From contig CP070896.1 of NCBI GenBank assembly GCA_017084465.1, positions 5,011,501 through 5,075,500 of the forward strand: a DNA stretch of 64,000 nucleotides, in the 5' to 3' direction. Below, piece by piece: positions 18,291 to 27,981 of the stretch (positions are counted from its first letter, which is position 1; each line of letters opens with the position of its first letter). Made by a program: the position numbers and the translations under genes. The notes beneath the pieces are model-generated. The model ran no database searches. It saw nothing but the letters and a program-made list of their open reading frames with translations, and had not been told where the DNA came from. The stretch is from Lacrimispora xylanisolvens. GTDB taxonomy: Bacteria; Bacillota; Clostridia; Lachnospirales; Lachnospiraceae.

Positions 18291-19415
18291 ATGAGACATA
18301 AAATAATAACGATTGCAGCCGCAATTGTCATGTGCCTGTTTCTGGGGGCTTGCAGTCAAAATTCCGCAAATAAAGATATACCCGTTTTGGCCCAACAATC
18401 CGCCCCATTAGAACCAGCACAGCTGCGTACAATCACGGATTTGGGGGGAAACATCGTAAAAATACCTGCTGCTGCAGATATCCAGCGTATCGTGGTTCTT
18501 AGTCCTCCAGTAATGTCGTTTGTAGTAAATGCGATTCCGGATACAGGTATGATAGCAGGAATTAATGCGCGTGCCTTTACCACGTCAAATGTGGAAATTA
18601 TAAAAAAGGTATTTCCAAACTGGCAGTCTGTTGACACTTCTTTTGTTGACAGCAGTTTTACTATCAACAAGGAATCTTTGCTGGCTCTTAATCCGGATAT
18701 TATTTTCTACTATGGTAATTTTCAGAAGAAAGGGTTAGAAAACATAGATATACCATGCATTGATTTTTTTTCAAAACAGCTAAATGATCCGGAAGCGGTT
18801 TCAATTGCGTGGGACAAACAGCTTCGTGACATTCTGGGACAGAATTCGACCAGCAATCTGCAAAATGAGTGGAATACAACAAATGAAAAGCTGACAGAAC
18901 TTTTGAAAAGGGAACATAAAAGGAAAACGGTACTCTGCATATTTTCAAATACAGCTAGCAGTATTGTGGTAAGCGGAACCGATTCAACGGATTCATATGC
19001 ACATAGTTTTTTTGCCAAGGCTGGCATAACCAATGCCGCTGTGGATATTGAAGGAACTACTGAAGTCAGCATGGAACAGATTTACAAATGGAATCCTGAC
19101 ATGATAATTGTGTTTCACGATTCTCCAGCACAATCAATTTTAGACAATTCCATAGAGGGACAGGACTGGTCACTGTTAGATGCGTGGAAAAATAAAGAGG
19201 TGTATGACGTTCCAAGAACTACTTATTCATGGATAACACCTTGTGCGGATTCGCCGCTGATGCCGTTATGGCTGGTTTCAAAAGCCTACCCGGATCTGTT
19301 GGATGAAAGCAGTATGAAAACCTTTGTTTTAGATTATTATAAGCGCAACTACGACATCACTCTTTTGGATGCTGATATTGATACTATTTTAAATTTAAGG
19401 AAAGCTAAAAAATGA
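18291..19415 (+). CDS. Iron-siderophore ABC transporter, substrate-binding lipoprotein
   Basis: 375 residues. The signal peptide ends in the lipobox LGAC (IITIAAAIVMCLFLGAC), so the protein is anchored outside the membrane. The rest is a periplasmic-binding fold of the FepB/FecB/BtuF class (IQRIVVLSPPVMSFV, LNPDIIFYYG, WNPDMIIVFHDSP, WSLLDAWKNKEVYDVP). A TTG at 18285 is in frame, but the ATG at 18291 has GGAGA at a better distance. The stop overlaps the permease start by 4 nt. The operon has an iron-box-like operator. A ~110-nt leader precedes it with an AGAGCA-N7-TGCTCT hairpin near 18223. Confidence 0.92.
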   Translation: MRHKIITIAAAIVMCLFLGACSQNSANKDIPVLAQQSAPLEPAQLRTITDLGGNIVKIPAAADIQRIVVLSPPVMSFVVNAIPDTGMIAGINARAFTTSNVEIIKKVFPNWQSVDTSFVDSSFTINKESLLALNPDIIFYYGNFQKKGLENIDIPCIDFFSKQLNDPEAVSIAWDKQLRDILGQNSTSNLQNEWNTTNEKLTELLKREHKRKTVLCIFSNTASSIVVSGTDSTDSYAHSFFAKAGITNAAVDIEGTTEVSMEQIYKWNPDMIIVFHDSPAQSILDNSIEGQDWSLLDAWKNKEVYDVPRTTYSWITPCADSPLMPLWLVSKAYPDLLDESSMKTFVLDYYKRNYDITLLDADIDTILNLRKAKK

Positions 19416-20434
19416 ACAAAGAGAGAAACAATCAATATAACAACGTAACCGTTTTTCTTTTACTTCTTTTGATTATCATTTCTATTTTTGCTTTACTTGT
19501 CGGACAATATTCAGTCAGTCTGTCAGACTTATTTGATATAATAACGAAAAAAACAGATCAGACTATAGGCAACACCCTGGAAACTGCTGAACACGTACTA
19601 TTTCAGGTTCGTATCCCTCGAATTATATTGGCAGGACTTGTAGGTGCCGGATTATCCATATCAGGTGCCGCCTTACAGGGAACGTTTCAAAATCCTCTTG
19701 TAAGTCCGGATTTACTAGGAGTCTGCTCTGGTGCTGGTTTTGGAGCAGCATTGGGGATTTTACTTGGTAATGGTTCCGGATTATTCACTCCGGTACTGTC
19801 TCTGGCTTTTGGATTGATAAGCGTTTTTCTGGTGTACTTTTTTACAGGAACGAAAAACCATATCGACATTTTATCCGTTATTTTGGGCGGAATTATAGTT
19901 TCATCTATTTTTACAGCTCTGATTTCATTAATCAAATATGTGGCTGATTCAGCAGAAACACTTCCTGCTATTACATTCTGGCAGATGGGGAGCTTCGCAA
20001 ATGCCACTTACCACGATATAAAAATTTCGTTTATTCCTGTTGTAACCGGAATTGTGGGGCTGATTCAGCTGCGGTGGAAAATTAATCTTCTTTCTCTTGG
20101 TGATGAAGATTGTTATACTCTTGGTATTAATCCAAACAGTACACGATGGCTGATTATTCTATTTACTGCTTTGACAACAGCAGGATGTGTTACAGTTTCC
20201 GGTGTAATCGGCTGGGTAGGACTTGTAATTCCCCATATCTGCAGAAAATTTGTGGGGGTAAACCATGGTTATCTGCTTCCCACCTCCTGCTTGGCGGGAG
20301 CTGTATTTATGATACTTGTTGATACCGCAGCAAGGAATTTTACGTCAGCTGAAATCCCCATTGGAATTTTAACTGCTTTAATTGGCGCTCCTTTCTTTGC
20401 AGTCATCTACCGAAAGGGGACGAAAACGAGATAA
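19412..20434 (+). CDS. FecCD-family iron ABC transporter permease
   Basis: 340 residues, mostly hydrophobic, with the family pattern of about ten membrane helices. FecCD signatures are VRIPRIILAGLVGAGLSISGAALQGTFQNPLVSPDLLGVCSGAGFGA near residue 65-110 (G-x-x-Q-N-P-L-x-x-P) and SGVIGWVGLVIPHICRKFVG near 270, the loop that contacts the ATPase. It probably works as a homodimer since only one permease gene is present. It overlaps the lipoprotein gene by 4 nt. Confidence 0.93.
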   Translation: MNKERNNQYNNVTVFLLLLLIIISIFALLVGQYSVSLSDLFDIITKKTDQTIGNTLETAEHVLFQVRIPRIILAGLVGAGLSISGAALQGTFQNPLVSPDLLGVCSGAGFGAALGILLGNGSGLFTPVLSLAFGLISVFLVYFFTGTKNHIDILSVILGGIIVSSIFTALISLIKYVADSAETLPAITFWQMGSFANATYHDIKISFIPVVTGIVGLIQLRWKINLLSLGDEDCYTLGINPNSTRWLIILFTALTTAGCVTVSGVIGWVGLVIPHICRKFVGVNHGYLLPTSCLAGAVFMILVDTAARNFTSAEIPIGILTALIGAPFFAVIYRKGTKTR

Positions 20435-20460
20435 TAAGAAACGTGAAAGGAGGTGCTCAT

Positions 20461-21237
20461 ATGATCTTAGAAGTACATAATGGCTGTTTTGAATATTTCA
20501 GTGGGCAGCCCATATTAAAAAATATAATGTTTCATTTGGATGGTGGACAGATTATGGCAGTCATGGGCAGAAATGGTATCGGTAAGACAACTCTGATCAA
20601 ATGTATTGTTGGCATTTTACCCTGGAACCAGGGCTTTTCCATGATAGAAGAGGTAAAAAGTCAGGTCAATAAACCAATTAAAGGTATCGGGTATGTTCCG
20701 CAGGCACATAAAGTTTCGTTTGCCTATTCCGTAAGGGATATGGTTGTATTCGGGAAAGCCGGGCATCAAACTTATCTGGCGGCTCCCGGAAAAAATGATT
20801 ATGCGCTTGCGGACGATATACTCGATAAAATGGGTATCTATGATCTGCGGAACCACTCTTGTAATGAACTGAGCGGAGGTCAGTTACAGCTTGTTTTTAT
20901 TGCCCGCGCTTTAATAAATTCTCCCAGACTTCTCGTTCTTGATGAATCGGAGGCTCATCTTGATTTTCGCAATCAAATCAGGCTTTTAAATTTAATTAAA
21001 GATGTTGTATTGGAAAATAAAATTGCTTGTATTATCAATACTCATTACCCAAATCATGCAATGAGAATTGCTGATAAATGTTTCTTATTAGGCGAACATG
21101 ATTACAAGGTGGGATGCACAGCTCAGGTAATGACCGAAGAGAATATTCGAACCTACTTTGGAGTTCACTCTTATTCCCATCAATTTCAATATAATGGAGA
21201 GACTATTACTACATTTGCATTTTTAGATGAGGTATAG
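20461..21237 (+). CDS. Iron ABC transporter ATP-binding protein
   Basis: 258 residues. Walker A is GRNGIGKTTL, the Q-loop is IGYVPQ, the ABC signature is LSGGQLQL, Walker B is LLVLDESEAHLDF and the H-loop is IINTHYPNHA. The D-loop region reads DESEAHLD where most members have DEPTxHLD; the catalytic Glu position should be checked. AAAGGAGG precedes the ATG at 20461. It is the third gene of the siderophore operon and ends 16 nt from the convergent DUF2207 gene. Confidence 0.92.
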   Translation: MILEVHNGCFEYFSGQPILKNIMFHLDGGQIMAVMGRNGIGKTTLIKCIVGILPWNQGFSMIEEVKSQVNKPIKGIGYVPQAHKVSFAYSVRDMVVFGKAGHQTYLAAPGKNDYALADDILDKMGIYDLRNHSCNELSGGQLQLVFIARALINSPRLLVLDESEAHLDFRNQIRLLNLIKDVVLENKIACIINTHYPNHAMRIADKCFLLGEHDYKVGCTAQVMTEENIRTYFGVHSYSHQFQYNGETITTFAFLDEV

Positions 21238-21252
21238 GTAAAGCTGGTCTTG

Positions 21253-22915
21253 TTACCGGCTTCCGCCGCCTCCACCCCCGGAAAAACCGCCGCCGCCCAT
21301 AGAGCTGACACCGCCTCCGGTTCCGTCCATGTTTGCACCGGGGGACGCAGCACTGGAAACATGGTTTGTCATGGTCATTAAATATATCATACTATAGGAA
21401 TTGCAGCCGTACAGACCTGCAAAGGAATTAAAATATACCGGGTCAAGTGTTTTCATACTTTGAAGAACCTGTTCCCCCATATGAAACAGTGTGGCGAAGA
21501 CCAGATAATCACCCCATAATGCGCCCTGGGAGGTCTGATATTGGTTTTGCCCACTCATATCTTTTAAATATTTTTGAAGCCCAAGTATTCTCACTGCCTG
21601 TTCAAAACCAGAAGATGTGAAACGAAGAGAACCTTTTATGTCTTTGGCGGCTGCATTTAAGTGAATTAATTCATTGTCGCCTTCCAGTTTCACTTCCTTT
21701 TCCCATGCAGTAAGCTTCTTATAAAACTCATCTGAACGCTTTCCAATATCAGAAATCCAAAGGATACCATTTTCGTCGGCTTGACTGGCTAAGATTTGAT
21801 ACAGGGAAATCTCTGCTTCGGTTCCATGAGGCTTATTCTGCCCGAATACAATCGCTTCTTCTTTATCTGTTTTTTTTCTGCCCTCATCTTCCCCCTTCTC
21901 CATGTGGATATACCCTGCTTCCTGCCAGCGGATAAGATATGCGCCCAGCGTATCTAAGGGGATACCCCGGCGCAGCAGATGCATAGCGGAATATACGGCA
22001 GGAATACTGCCTCCAAAGGGAATCGTCCAGTTTATATCTATATTTTTCATTCCAGGAAGCCTCATAACGGTTCCGTCTGCCAGCTTATATCTGGAATAAA
22101 AGAAAATACTTGGAATAATGACAGCCGCTGCCGCTGCTAAAATGGAAAAGAGGATTGTCTTAGCCAGATCAGATTTATCATTATCAGCCGATTTCTGCAA
22201 TTTCTCAAATGACATACCCCCTGCTTTTGCCATTGGAAATAAACCTCTGTCAAAGCGGCAGAGCACATTTCCATAATCATTTTTTCCCAATGCTTCTGAA
22301 GAGTAAGCAACCAGACTGCCGTCCGGATCTATATTCACCTGACCTGTAAAACCATAAGCCCAGATTCTGGAGTTGTCCTGAGTTAATTTTGTATCAGACA
22401 TTCGGATTTTCATGGAAATTGATTCAGGAGCACTTGAAAGTTCTGATATAAACTGATGGTAAAACCCAGCATAGTCACCGTAGTCTTTCACCAGTCCTTC
22501 CAGTGTATATTGTATGGTATATTGATGATCGCCATAGTTTCCAATTCCCCAGCAAAGTTCATATCCCTGTGAGGTTTTTAATATACCGCAGGTACCAGCT
22601 TTTTCTTCTCTGGAACGCTTTGTATCCCAGTTTTCCAGGGTTTTGTATTGCTTTCCTGTTTCGTCTGATACAAGAAGAGAATGAACGCTCATTCCTTTCA
22701 TGTTGTACAACGCTTTGTAATATTCCGTACCGTCAGATACACCGCGGACATCCCAAACTTCTGTTATAACAGCAGATCCATCCTTTTTTAACTGGACGTC
22801 TACATTGATTGATGGGATTGCCTGTTCTGCTGCAAATACTGGGACTGCATTCATTAAAAAAGACAACTGCAATCAGTAAAAAAAAGTAGAATAAACTTTT
22901 TTGTTTTATATTCAT
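21253..22915 (-). CDS. DUF2207 membrane protein, frameshift in signal peptide
   Basis: About 553 residues. The ATG at 22915 has AGGAG upstream and begins a signal peptide (MNIKQKSLFYFFLLIAVVF) that joins LMNAVPVFAA if six T in the coding strand (22856-22861) are read as five. The extracellular DUF2207 domain follows (INVDVQLKKDGSAVITEVWDVRG), then a membrane helix (ILFSILAAAAAVIIPSIFF), a cytoplasmic part and a Gly-rich tail (GGGGFSGGGGGGSR), all typical for the family. The function is unknown; members are envelope proteins. Confidence 0.88.
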
Positions 22916-23170
22916 TTTCTTCTCCTGTCTTATATTTAGTCAATATGTAACGAGATGTTGTTTAAAATACGCTTATTGTAGAGTATACCACATTTTTAAA
23001 TTCATATCACATTTTAAACAATACTGCAAAATCAGGAGGAGCACTTCCTGTATCCTTTGCATATCATATAAAGGGAGGCGATAATTCACAGATTTGCGAA
23101 ATTGTGTCGGACAGACAGTGGAAATTACCAGGGATAAAAGGGCAGAAATATGTATTAAGGGAGAGAGTAT
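22916..23170. other. Intergenic region between DUF2207 and GH62
   Basis: 255 nt. Promoters for both directions are expected here, but I see no clear -35/-10 pair. A frame open from ~22966 to 23221 contains plausible-looking codons without a start; I do not call it a gene. Confidence 0.4.
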
Positions 23171-24090
23171 ATGATGAAGAAGCTATTAAGTGCAACAGCA
23201 GTATCCAATCCAACATGGTATGCAGATGAGAGAGTTATTTTTCATGGACAAGCAAAACCCTATGATTATTATGGCGCAAAGGATCCCACCATTGTTTATT
23301 ATGGAGGAAAGTATCATGTATTTTATACCGGTGCCAATCAGGGCGGTGGATGGCAGATGCTTTATACATCAGCCTCTACGATTTCAGGTCTTAAAAATGC
23401 TTCACGAATCTATATGAGTTCTATTGGAGAAAACTATTTTTGTGCACCTCAGGTATTTTACTTTGAACCAAAAAAGCTATGGTATCTGGTTTATCAGGAT
23501 GGAACCCATGGAGCAGCATATGCAACAACAACAAATATTGCTGATCCAAAATCCTGGTCAGGGCCTAAATCCTTTGGCATTTCCCCGGAAACATGGGGTG
23601 GGATTATTTTGTGATTTGTGATAATTCCTATGCTTATATGTATAATACTCCGAGTGATGGTTCCGGTAAATTATATGTACGAAGAACTTCACTTTCTAAT
23701 TTCCCGTCAGGCTGGGGATCTCCATCCGTAGCCATATCAGACACGTTCGAAGGTGCAAATGTCTATAAGTCTCTGGCAGATGGTAAATACTATCTCACTA
23801 TTGAAGATCAAAAAGATGGCCGGTATTATGAATTATGGCAGTCAGGCAGCGCCGGAGGTCCGTGGAGTAAAGTGGCTGAAAAATGGGCATGGAGAGGAAA
23901 TTTACAATATAAAGCTGACAGGTGGACCACCAATGTATCTCACGGTGAATTCATCCGTGCAGGATATAATCAGAAGATGGAGATCAATGATATTAATCGT
24001 GTTGATTTTCTTATTCAGGGTACAAACAACTTATCAGGACCATATCAGAAAATTAACTGGGATCTGGGAGTGATTAGAAATTACAAATAG
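23171..24090 (+). CDS. GH62 alpha-L-arabinofuranosidase, one frameshift
   Basis: About 306 residues. GH62 hallmarks in order: KDPTIVYYGGKYHVFYTG (catalytic base Asp), APQVFYFEPKKLWYLVYQ, TWGWDYFVICD, FEGANVYKSLADGKYYLTIED (catalytic acid Glu region) and TNVSHGEFIRAGYNQKMEI. The frame breaks at GGGG (23595-23598); five G restore TWGWDYF. Members remove arabinose from arabinoxylan or arabinan. The start has GGGAG upstream, yet no signal peptide or binding module precedes the catalytic domain, so the enzyme is either cytoplasmic or N-terminally truncated. Confidence 0.85.
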
Positions 24091-24126
24091 AGAAATGGTA
24101 CAAGCTTTATATGTTTTATCACAGGG

Positions 24127-24160
24127 AACCCCCGGGTGCTATACGCCCCGGGGGGTTTTC
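24127..24160. terminator. GC-rich terminator hairpin
   Basis: AACCCCCGGG pairs with CCCGGGGGGTT around a ~11-nt loop, followed by TTTT. It lies between the convergent GH62 and trkH genes. Confidence 0.9.
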
Positions 24161-24173
24161 TGCCATATCATTG

Positions 24174-25655
24174 TTAATTATATTTTCTGGGCTTTACCAG
24201 TTTCTGTCTGATTAAAGCACCAGCAGAATAAATTCCTGTCAAGACAATAAAAATTTCAAGTCTTCCAAGCATCATACCAAGCATTTCCACTACCAGGGTA
24301 GCATTGCCGGTAGCAGGAGAGGTGAGTCCAATGGACAGTCCTACCGTACCCAGGGCAGAAGCAAATTCAAACATGGCTTCGGTCAGTGAACAATTGGAAG
24401 TCACTGTAATCAGAGATGTGCCGATAATATAAAGAAACAGATAAGTTGTAACAAAGCCCGTCGTATCTGCAGCCAGAGTGGAGTCAATCTCTGTTTTTCC
24501 CTGTGCCCTGTAGTAGTAGATCGTCTCCACATTTCTTGGTGAAGTAAGACGTTTGCGTATATTTAACAGGGCAGTACGGATCATCAGATAAACACGGGTC
24601 AGTTTGATACCGCCAGCCGTGGAACCGATACCGCCGCCGATTAACATGGTTAATATCAGCATATTCACTGCAAGCGGCGGCCAGGAGGTATAGCTCATAC
24701 TGGAATAGCCGGTTGTTGAAAGCGCAGAGGTAACATCAAACAAAGCCCGGCGAAGTCCTTCGGACACACCCATATTCATACTGTGTATCAGGGAAAATGC
24801 CGTAACAGGAACAGTAAGAATCAGCACAAGAAACATGAAACGGACTTCGCTGACTTTCAATACCTGTTTCCATTTCCTTTTTGTCAGAAGCAGCAGTACA
24901 GCAAAATTTGTGGTGCCTATTAACATTTGAATAATTGTAATGACCTCAATGGAAAAGCTGTTATATTCCCCGATGCTGTTTAATCTGGTTGAAAATCCAC
25001 CGGTAGACAGGGAGCACATGGTATGATTGACTGCGTCAAACAAACTCATACCAGCAATTACATAAGCTGCAGTTCCTATTACTAAAAACCCATTATACAT
25101 CAGGCAGATGGTCTGAGCAGTCTTTTTTAAGTTTGGCAGAAGTTTATCCGGATGCCCTTCGGCGCTATACAGATTCATGGATTGTTTATCCTGGATCAGC
25201 ATTACCATCATCATTACAAATCCCAGGCCTCCGCAAAATTGCATAAAGCTTCTGTGGAACAGATAGATATGAGGGGTTATAGTCACATCCATGACGGAAA
25301 GGCCGGTAGTCGTCCAGCCGCTGACTGCCTCAAACAGTGCCTGAACAAACGTGAGCTGCCCGCCCAGTACGAATGGTCCGGCACCAATCAGAACACCCCA
25401 GCACCATGCAAACAGGACTGTAAGGCTGCTGCGCTGCATGGAAGTACGCCATCCAAATGTGGTTTCTTCCTTCTTTCTCATGAGACAGAGGATACTGCCA
25501 AGTACCATGGAACCAAGTGATGGAAGAATAAACGGTATCATATAGATTGTATCCTGTGGATAAAATGGGACGATTACCAGAGGAACCGCAACAAGGATAC
25601 CGATCAGAAGCATGAGTTTTCCTATATTACTGCGATTATAAAATTTACGGGTCAT
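24174..25655 (-). CDS. TrkH/KtrB-family potassium uptake subunit
   Basis: 493 residues of multi-pass membrane protein. The four pore-loop filters are visible: TTTGLS (~113), STGGFSTR (~220), STTGYSS (~315) and ALGTVGLS (~435). A charged loop (RKRLTSPRNVETIYYYRAQGKTEID) separates pore units. It imports K+ (with Na+ or H+) under control of cytoplasmic Trk/KtrA RCK proteins encoded just upstream. It is the last gene of the TPR-trkA-trkA-trkH operon, 5 nt after the second RCK gene. Confidence 0.93.
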   Translation of the reverse strand: MTRKFYNRSNIGKLMLLIGILVAVPLVIVPFYPQDTIYMIPFILPSLGSMVLGSILCLMRKKEETTFGWRTSMQRSSLTVLFAWCWGVLIGAGPFVLGGQLTFVQALFEAVSGWTTTGLSVMDVTITPHIYLFHRSFMQFCGGLGFVMMMVMLIQDKQSMNLYSAEGHPDKLLPNLKKTAQTICLMYNGFLVIGTAAYVIAGMSLFDAVNHTMCSLSTGGFSTRLNSIGEYNSFSIEVITIIQMLIGTTNFAVLLLLTKRKWKQVLKVSEVRFMFLVLILTVPVTAFSLIHSMNMGVSEGLRRALFDVTSALSTTGYSSMSYTSWPPLAVNMLILTMLIGGGIGSTAGGIKLTRVYLMIRTALLNIRKRLTSPRNVETIYYYRAQGKTEIDSTLAADTTGFVTTYLFLYIIGTSLITVTSNCSLTEAMFEFASALGTVGLSIGLTSPATGNATLVVEMLGMMLGRLEIFIVLTGIYSAGALIRQKLVKPRKYN

Positions 25656-25659
25656 GTTA

Positions 25660-26325
25660 TCACCTTCCTGTCAATTCCTGAATGGCGGCCATTTCCTGTT
25701 TATCCGAGGAGATCAGGACAAGCATATCACCGGCGAGAATCCGGGTGTCGCCTCTGGGCACCATGGTCGTATCCCCACGTAGAATACAGCCCACAATCAC
25801 TTCCTTTGGAAGATTAATTTCCCATAGCTTTTTACCCACAGCCGGTGAAGTGCCGGGAATAGGAACCTCTGCAATATTGACCCGCCCTTCCCCAATGGGA
25901 ATTAATGTTGTTATTTTATCTACAAAAGCCTGTTGTTCAATAATACCGGTAATTGCAGTAATGGCACAAACAACACTGTCTATTCCCATTTTGTAAAAAA
26001 AGTCGGTCTTTTTCGGATCGGTTAAAAGTGCGACTGTCTTTTTTACCTGAAACTTTTTCTTACACAATTCGCAGATAACCAGATTATCCTCGTCTTTTGC
26101 TGTCATGGCTATGGCAATATCCGCGTCCTGGGCGCTTGCATCTTCTAAAACAAAGGGACGTGTTCCATCTCCATGAATCACAGTAAGTCTGTCGATTTCA
26201 GACAGTTTCACACAGTCCTCCAATGTGTCATTAATGACGGTTACCTGATACCCTTTATTGATTAACGAGGCAGCAAGAGATTTTGCCTTGCTTCTTCCAC
26301 CAACCAGCAACACCTTTGTTTTCAT
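25660..26325 (-). CDS. TrkA-type RCK protein with degenerate nucleotide site
   Basis: 221 residues: an RCK N domain (~1-120) and an RCK C domain (~135-218; IAEVPIPGTSPAVGKKLWEINLP ... GDTRILAGDMLVLISS). The first Rossmann glycine loop reads VGGRSKAKSLAASL rather than GxGxxG, so NAD/ATP binding may be altered. It overlaps the neighbouring single-domain TrkA by 4 nt. The two proteins likely form a mixed regulatory ring under TrkH, which is inference. Confidence 0.9.
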   Translation of the reverse strand: MKTKVLLVGGRSKAKSLAASLINKGYQVTVINDTLEDCVKLSEIDRLTVIHGDGTRPFVLEDASAQDADIAIAMTAKDEDNLVICELCKKKFQVKKTVALLTDPKKTDFFYKMGIDSVVCAITAITGIIEQQAFVDKITTLIPIGEGRVNIAEVPIPGTSPAVGKKLWEINLPKEVIVGCILRGDTTMVPRGDTRILAGDMLVLISSDKQEMAAIQELTGR

Positions 26326-26768
26326 GATTGTGCCTCCTGTTTGTATAATATTTTATCTATTTCTTTTACAGACAAGATCGCAGGGCATATGGTATCGATA
26401 CCAAACTCATGATAGACGTATTCTCTTTCCGGATCATACAACCTGGCAATAACCCGCTCAATGTGGAACATTTTTCGCGCAACCTGAGCGACCAGTATGT
26501 TTGCGTTATCGTTGTTGGTAACCGCGATTACCGTAGTTGCATTGTTTATCTGTGCTTCCTGCAAAACGTCTAAGTCTGTAGCATCGCCATTTAAGGAAAG
26601 TCCGCCAAAAGCAGGGGACAATTTTCGAAATGCCTCTTTGTTTTTGTCAATAATCAGAACATCTTCCCCGTTGTCGGAAAGGGTATTGGCCAGGTTGGCA
26701 CCTAATTTGCCGCACCCGATGATAATTGTGTAATTTTCGTTTTTTTGTTTGTTTAATTGGATTTTCAT
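26322..26768 (-). CDS. TrkA-N (RCK N) domain protein
   Basis: About 148 residues, one RCK N domain only. It has the intact nucleotide loop IIGCGKLGANLANTL and the acidic end of the second strand (VLIIDKN). An in-frame TTG lies at 26774, but the ATG at 26768 has AGGAGG at 8 nt and is preferred. With its partner at 25660 it makes up a split TrkA: this chain keeps the GxGxxG loop and the other keeps the C domain. Confidence 0.9.
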   Translation of the reverse strand: MKIQLNKQKNENYTIIIGCGKLGANLANTLSDNGEDVLIIDKNKEAFRKLSPAFGGLSLNGDATDLDVLQEAQINNATTVIAVTNNDNANILVAQVARKMFHIERVIARLYDPEREYVYHEFGIDTICPAILSVKEIDKILYKQEAQS

Positions 26769-26780
26769 ATTCAACTCCTC

Positions 26781-27122
26781 CTAATGGCTCTTGCCATCCG
26801 TTATACAATCATTCTCATCATAAGCACACCTGCCATTTGAGAAGAATGTGCCGTAGCATTCCAGATTCTGCCGTGCAGGCAGATATGTGGGATCAAGTGC
26901 CCAGGCCGCTCGAAAGTGCTTCATGGCAGCGGGGTGATCCCCTGTTTTTTCAAGCAGGATTCCTATCAGATTATGGGGTTCTGGCGCATGAGGGTATGCT
27001 CCAATTGCCTGGCAGATCATGGTTTCACACGTCTGATAGTCCTGCTTACTGATCAGATCCCGTATGGTTTCACAGAGGGCTGTAAGAGTTTCTTTATTTT
27101 CGTTTAATTCATTGCTTACCAT
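26781..27122 (-). CDS. Tetratricopeptide-repeat protein
   Basis: 113 residues, cytoplasmic, helical. TPR-like units are seen in TCETMICQAIGAYPHAPEPHNLIGILLEKTGDHPAAMKHFRAAWALDPTYLPARQNLE. It is the first gene of the trk operon (AAAGGAGG before the ATG), so it may scaffold or regulate the potassium system. I know of no assigned function. Confidence 0.8.
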   Translation of the reverse strand: MVSNELNENKETLTALCETIRDLISKQDYQTCETMICQAIGAYPHAPEPHNLIGILLEKTGDHPAAMKHFRAAWALDPTYLPARQNLECYGTFFSNGRCAYDENDCITDGKSH

Positions 27123-27174
27123 TGATCGGATCCTCCTTTGCAGATTTCTTACACATTTATCCTATCAAAAAAGC

Positions 27175-27222
27175 TGTGAGCATGGTGTGAGAGACCAGTA
27201 ATTCCTGTGAGAAAGCTGTGAG
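27175..27222 (-). promoter_or_regulatory. OmpR/KdpE-type direct-repeat operator of the trk operon
   Basis: On the minus strand CTCACA occurs four times (27222-27217, 27211-27206, 27191-27186, 27180-27175): two pairs with 11-nt period, 20 nt between pairs. Tandem hexamers one helical turn apart are the binding pattern of OmpR/PhoB-family regulators. The last copy is where the -35 element would be, ahead of a TAAATG -10-like box, and the array is 53-100 nt upstream of the TPR start. The KdpE-like regulator next door is the candidate. Confidence 0.65.
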
Positions 27223-27227
27223 GATGA

Positions 27228-27263
27228 AAAAAAGACCATTTCCGGGTTATGGAAATAGTCTTA
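27228..27263 (-). terminator. Terminator of the kdpDE-like operon
   Basis: Read on the minus strand, AAGACTATTTCC pairs with GGAAATGGTCTT and is followed by T7. It lies just after the response-regulator stop. Confidence 0.85.
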
Positions 27264-27283
27264 TATGAAAAACAAAGTTGTAT

Positions 27284-27981
27284 TTATACGTCGGAAAGCC
27301 GGTATCCTACCCCGATTTCCGTCAGGATATAGCGTGGCTTTGCCGGGTTCTTTTCGATTTTCGTCTTAGACCCGCCATCAGTTTTCTAAGAGCCTGAGTG
27401 TCAGATCCATACCCTGCCCCGTAGATTTCTTTAATAATATAGTTTGTAGTAAGGACTTTTCCAATATTTCTGAAAAATAATGAAAGCAGGCTGTATTCCA
27501 GAGGGGTGGTGTGCAGTTCGCTGTCCTCAAGATACACCAGACGTTTATCCAGATCAATTTTAAGTTCTCCTACAGCTAAAGTAGTCTGTAAGCGGTTGCC
27601 TCCTGCTTTGTGAAGATGGCGGATGGCAACCCGGATGCGAGCCATAAGTTCCATGGACGAAAATGGTTTTGTGAGATAATCATCCGCTCCATTGTCCAGT
27701 GCGGATGCTTTTTCCTTATCCTGATCCCGTGCTGAGACCACAATAATAGGCATTTCAGACCATTCACGAACCTTTTTTATCACTTCCATTCCATCAAAAT
27801 CAGGAAGTCCAAGGTCAAGAAGCATAAGATCAATCTGCTCCGTAACCAGTGTTGACAGCGCACCCTGTGCAGTTCCTGCAGTGATATAAGAAAAACCTTC
27901 CTGTTTCAGTGAATAGCAGATAAAATTACGAATCTGTGAATCATCTTCTACAATCAGGATTAGTTCATTCCGGTTTTGCAT
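27284..27981 (-). CDS. kdpE: KdpE-like response regulator, one frameshift
   Basis: About 232 residues. The receiver domain has ILIVEDDSQIRNFI, LMLLDLGLPDFDG (phospho-Asp), VVSARDQ and DDYLTKPF. An OmpR-type winged helix follows (LEYSLLSLFFRNIGKVLTTNYIIKEI). The frame is lost near T4 at 27358-27361; one more base restores the normal ending (RKIEKNPAKPRYILTEIGVGYRLSDV) with stop at 27284. The ATG at 27981 has AAAGGAGG upstream and overlaps the kinase gene by 17 nt. Its likely target is the trk operon immediately downstream. Confidence 0.9.

Noticed and set aside
22966..23221. An open frame upstream of GH62 (contains VSFAYHIKGGDNSQICEIVS)
   Set aside because: No start codon with a ribosome binding site and no family recognised; kept only as a hint of GH62 truncation.
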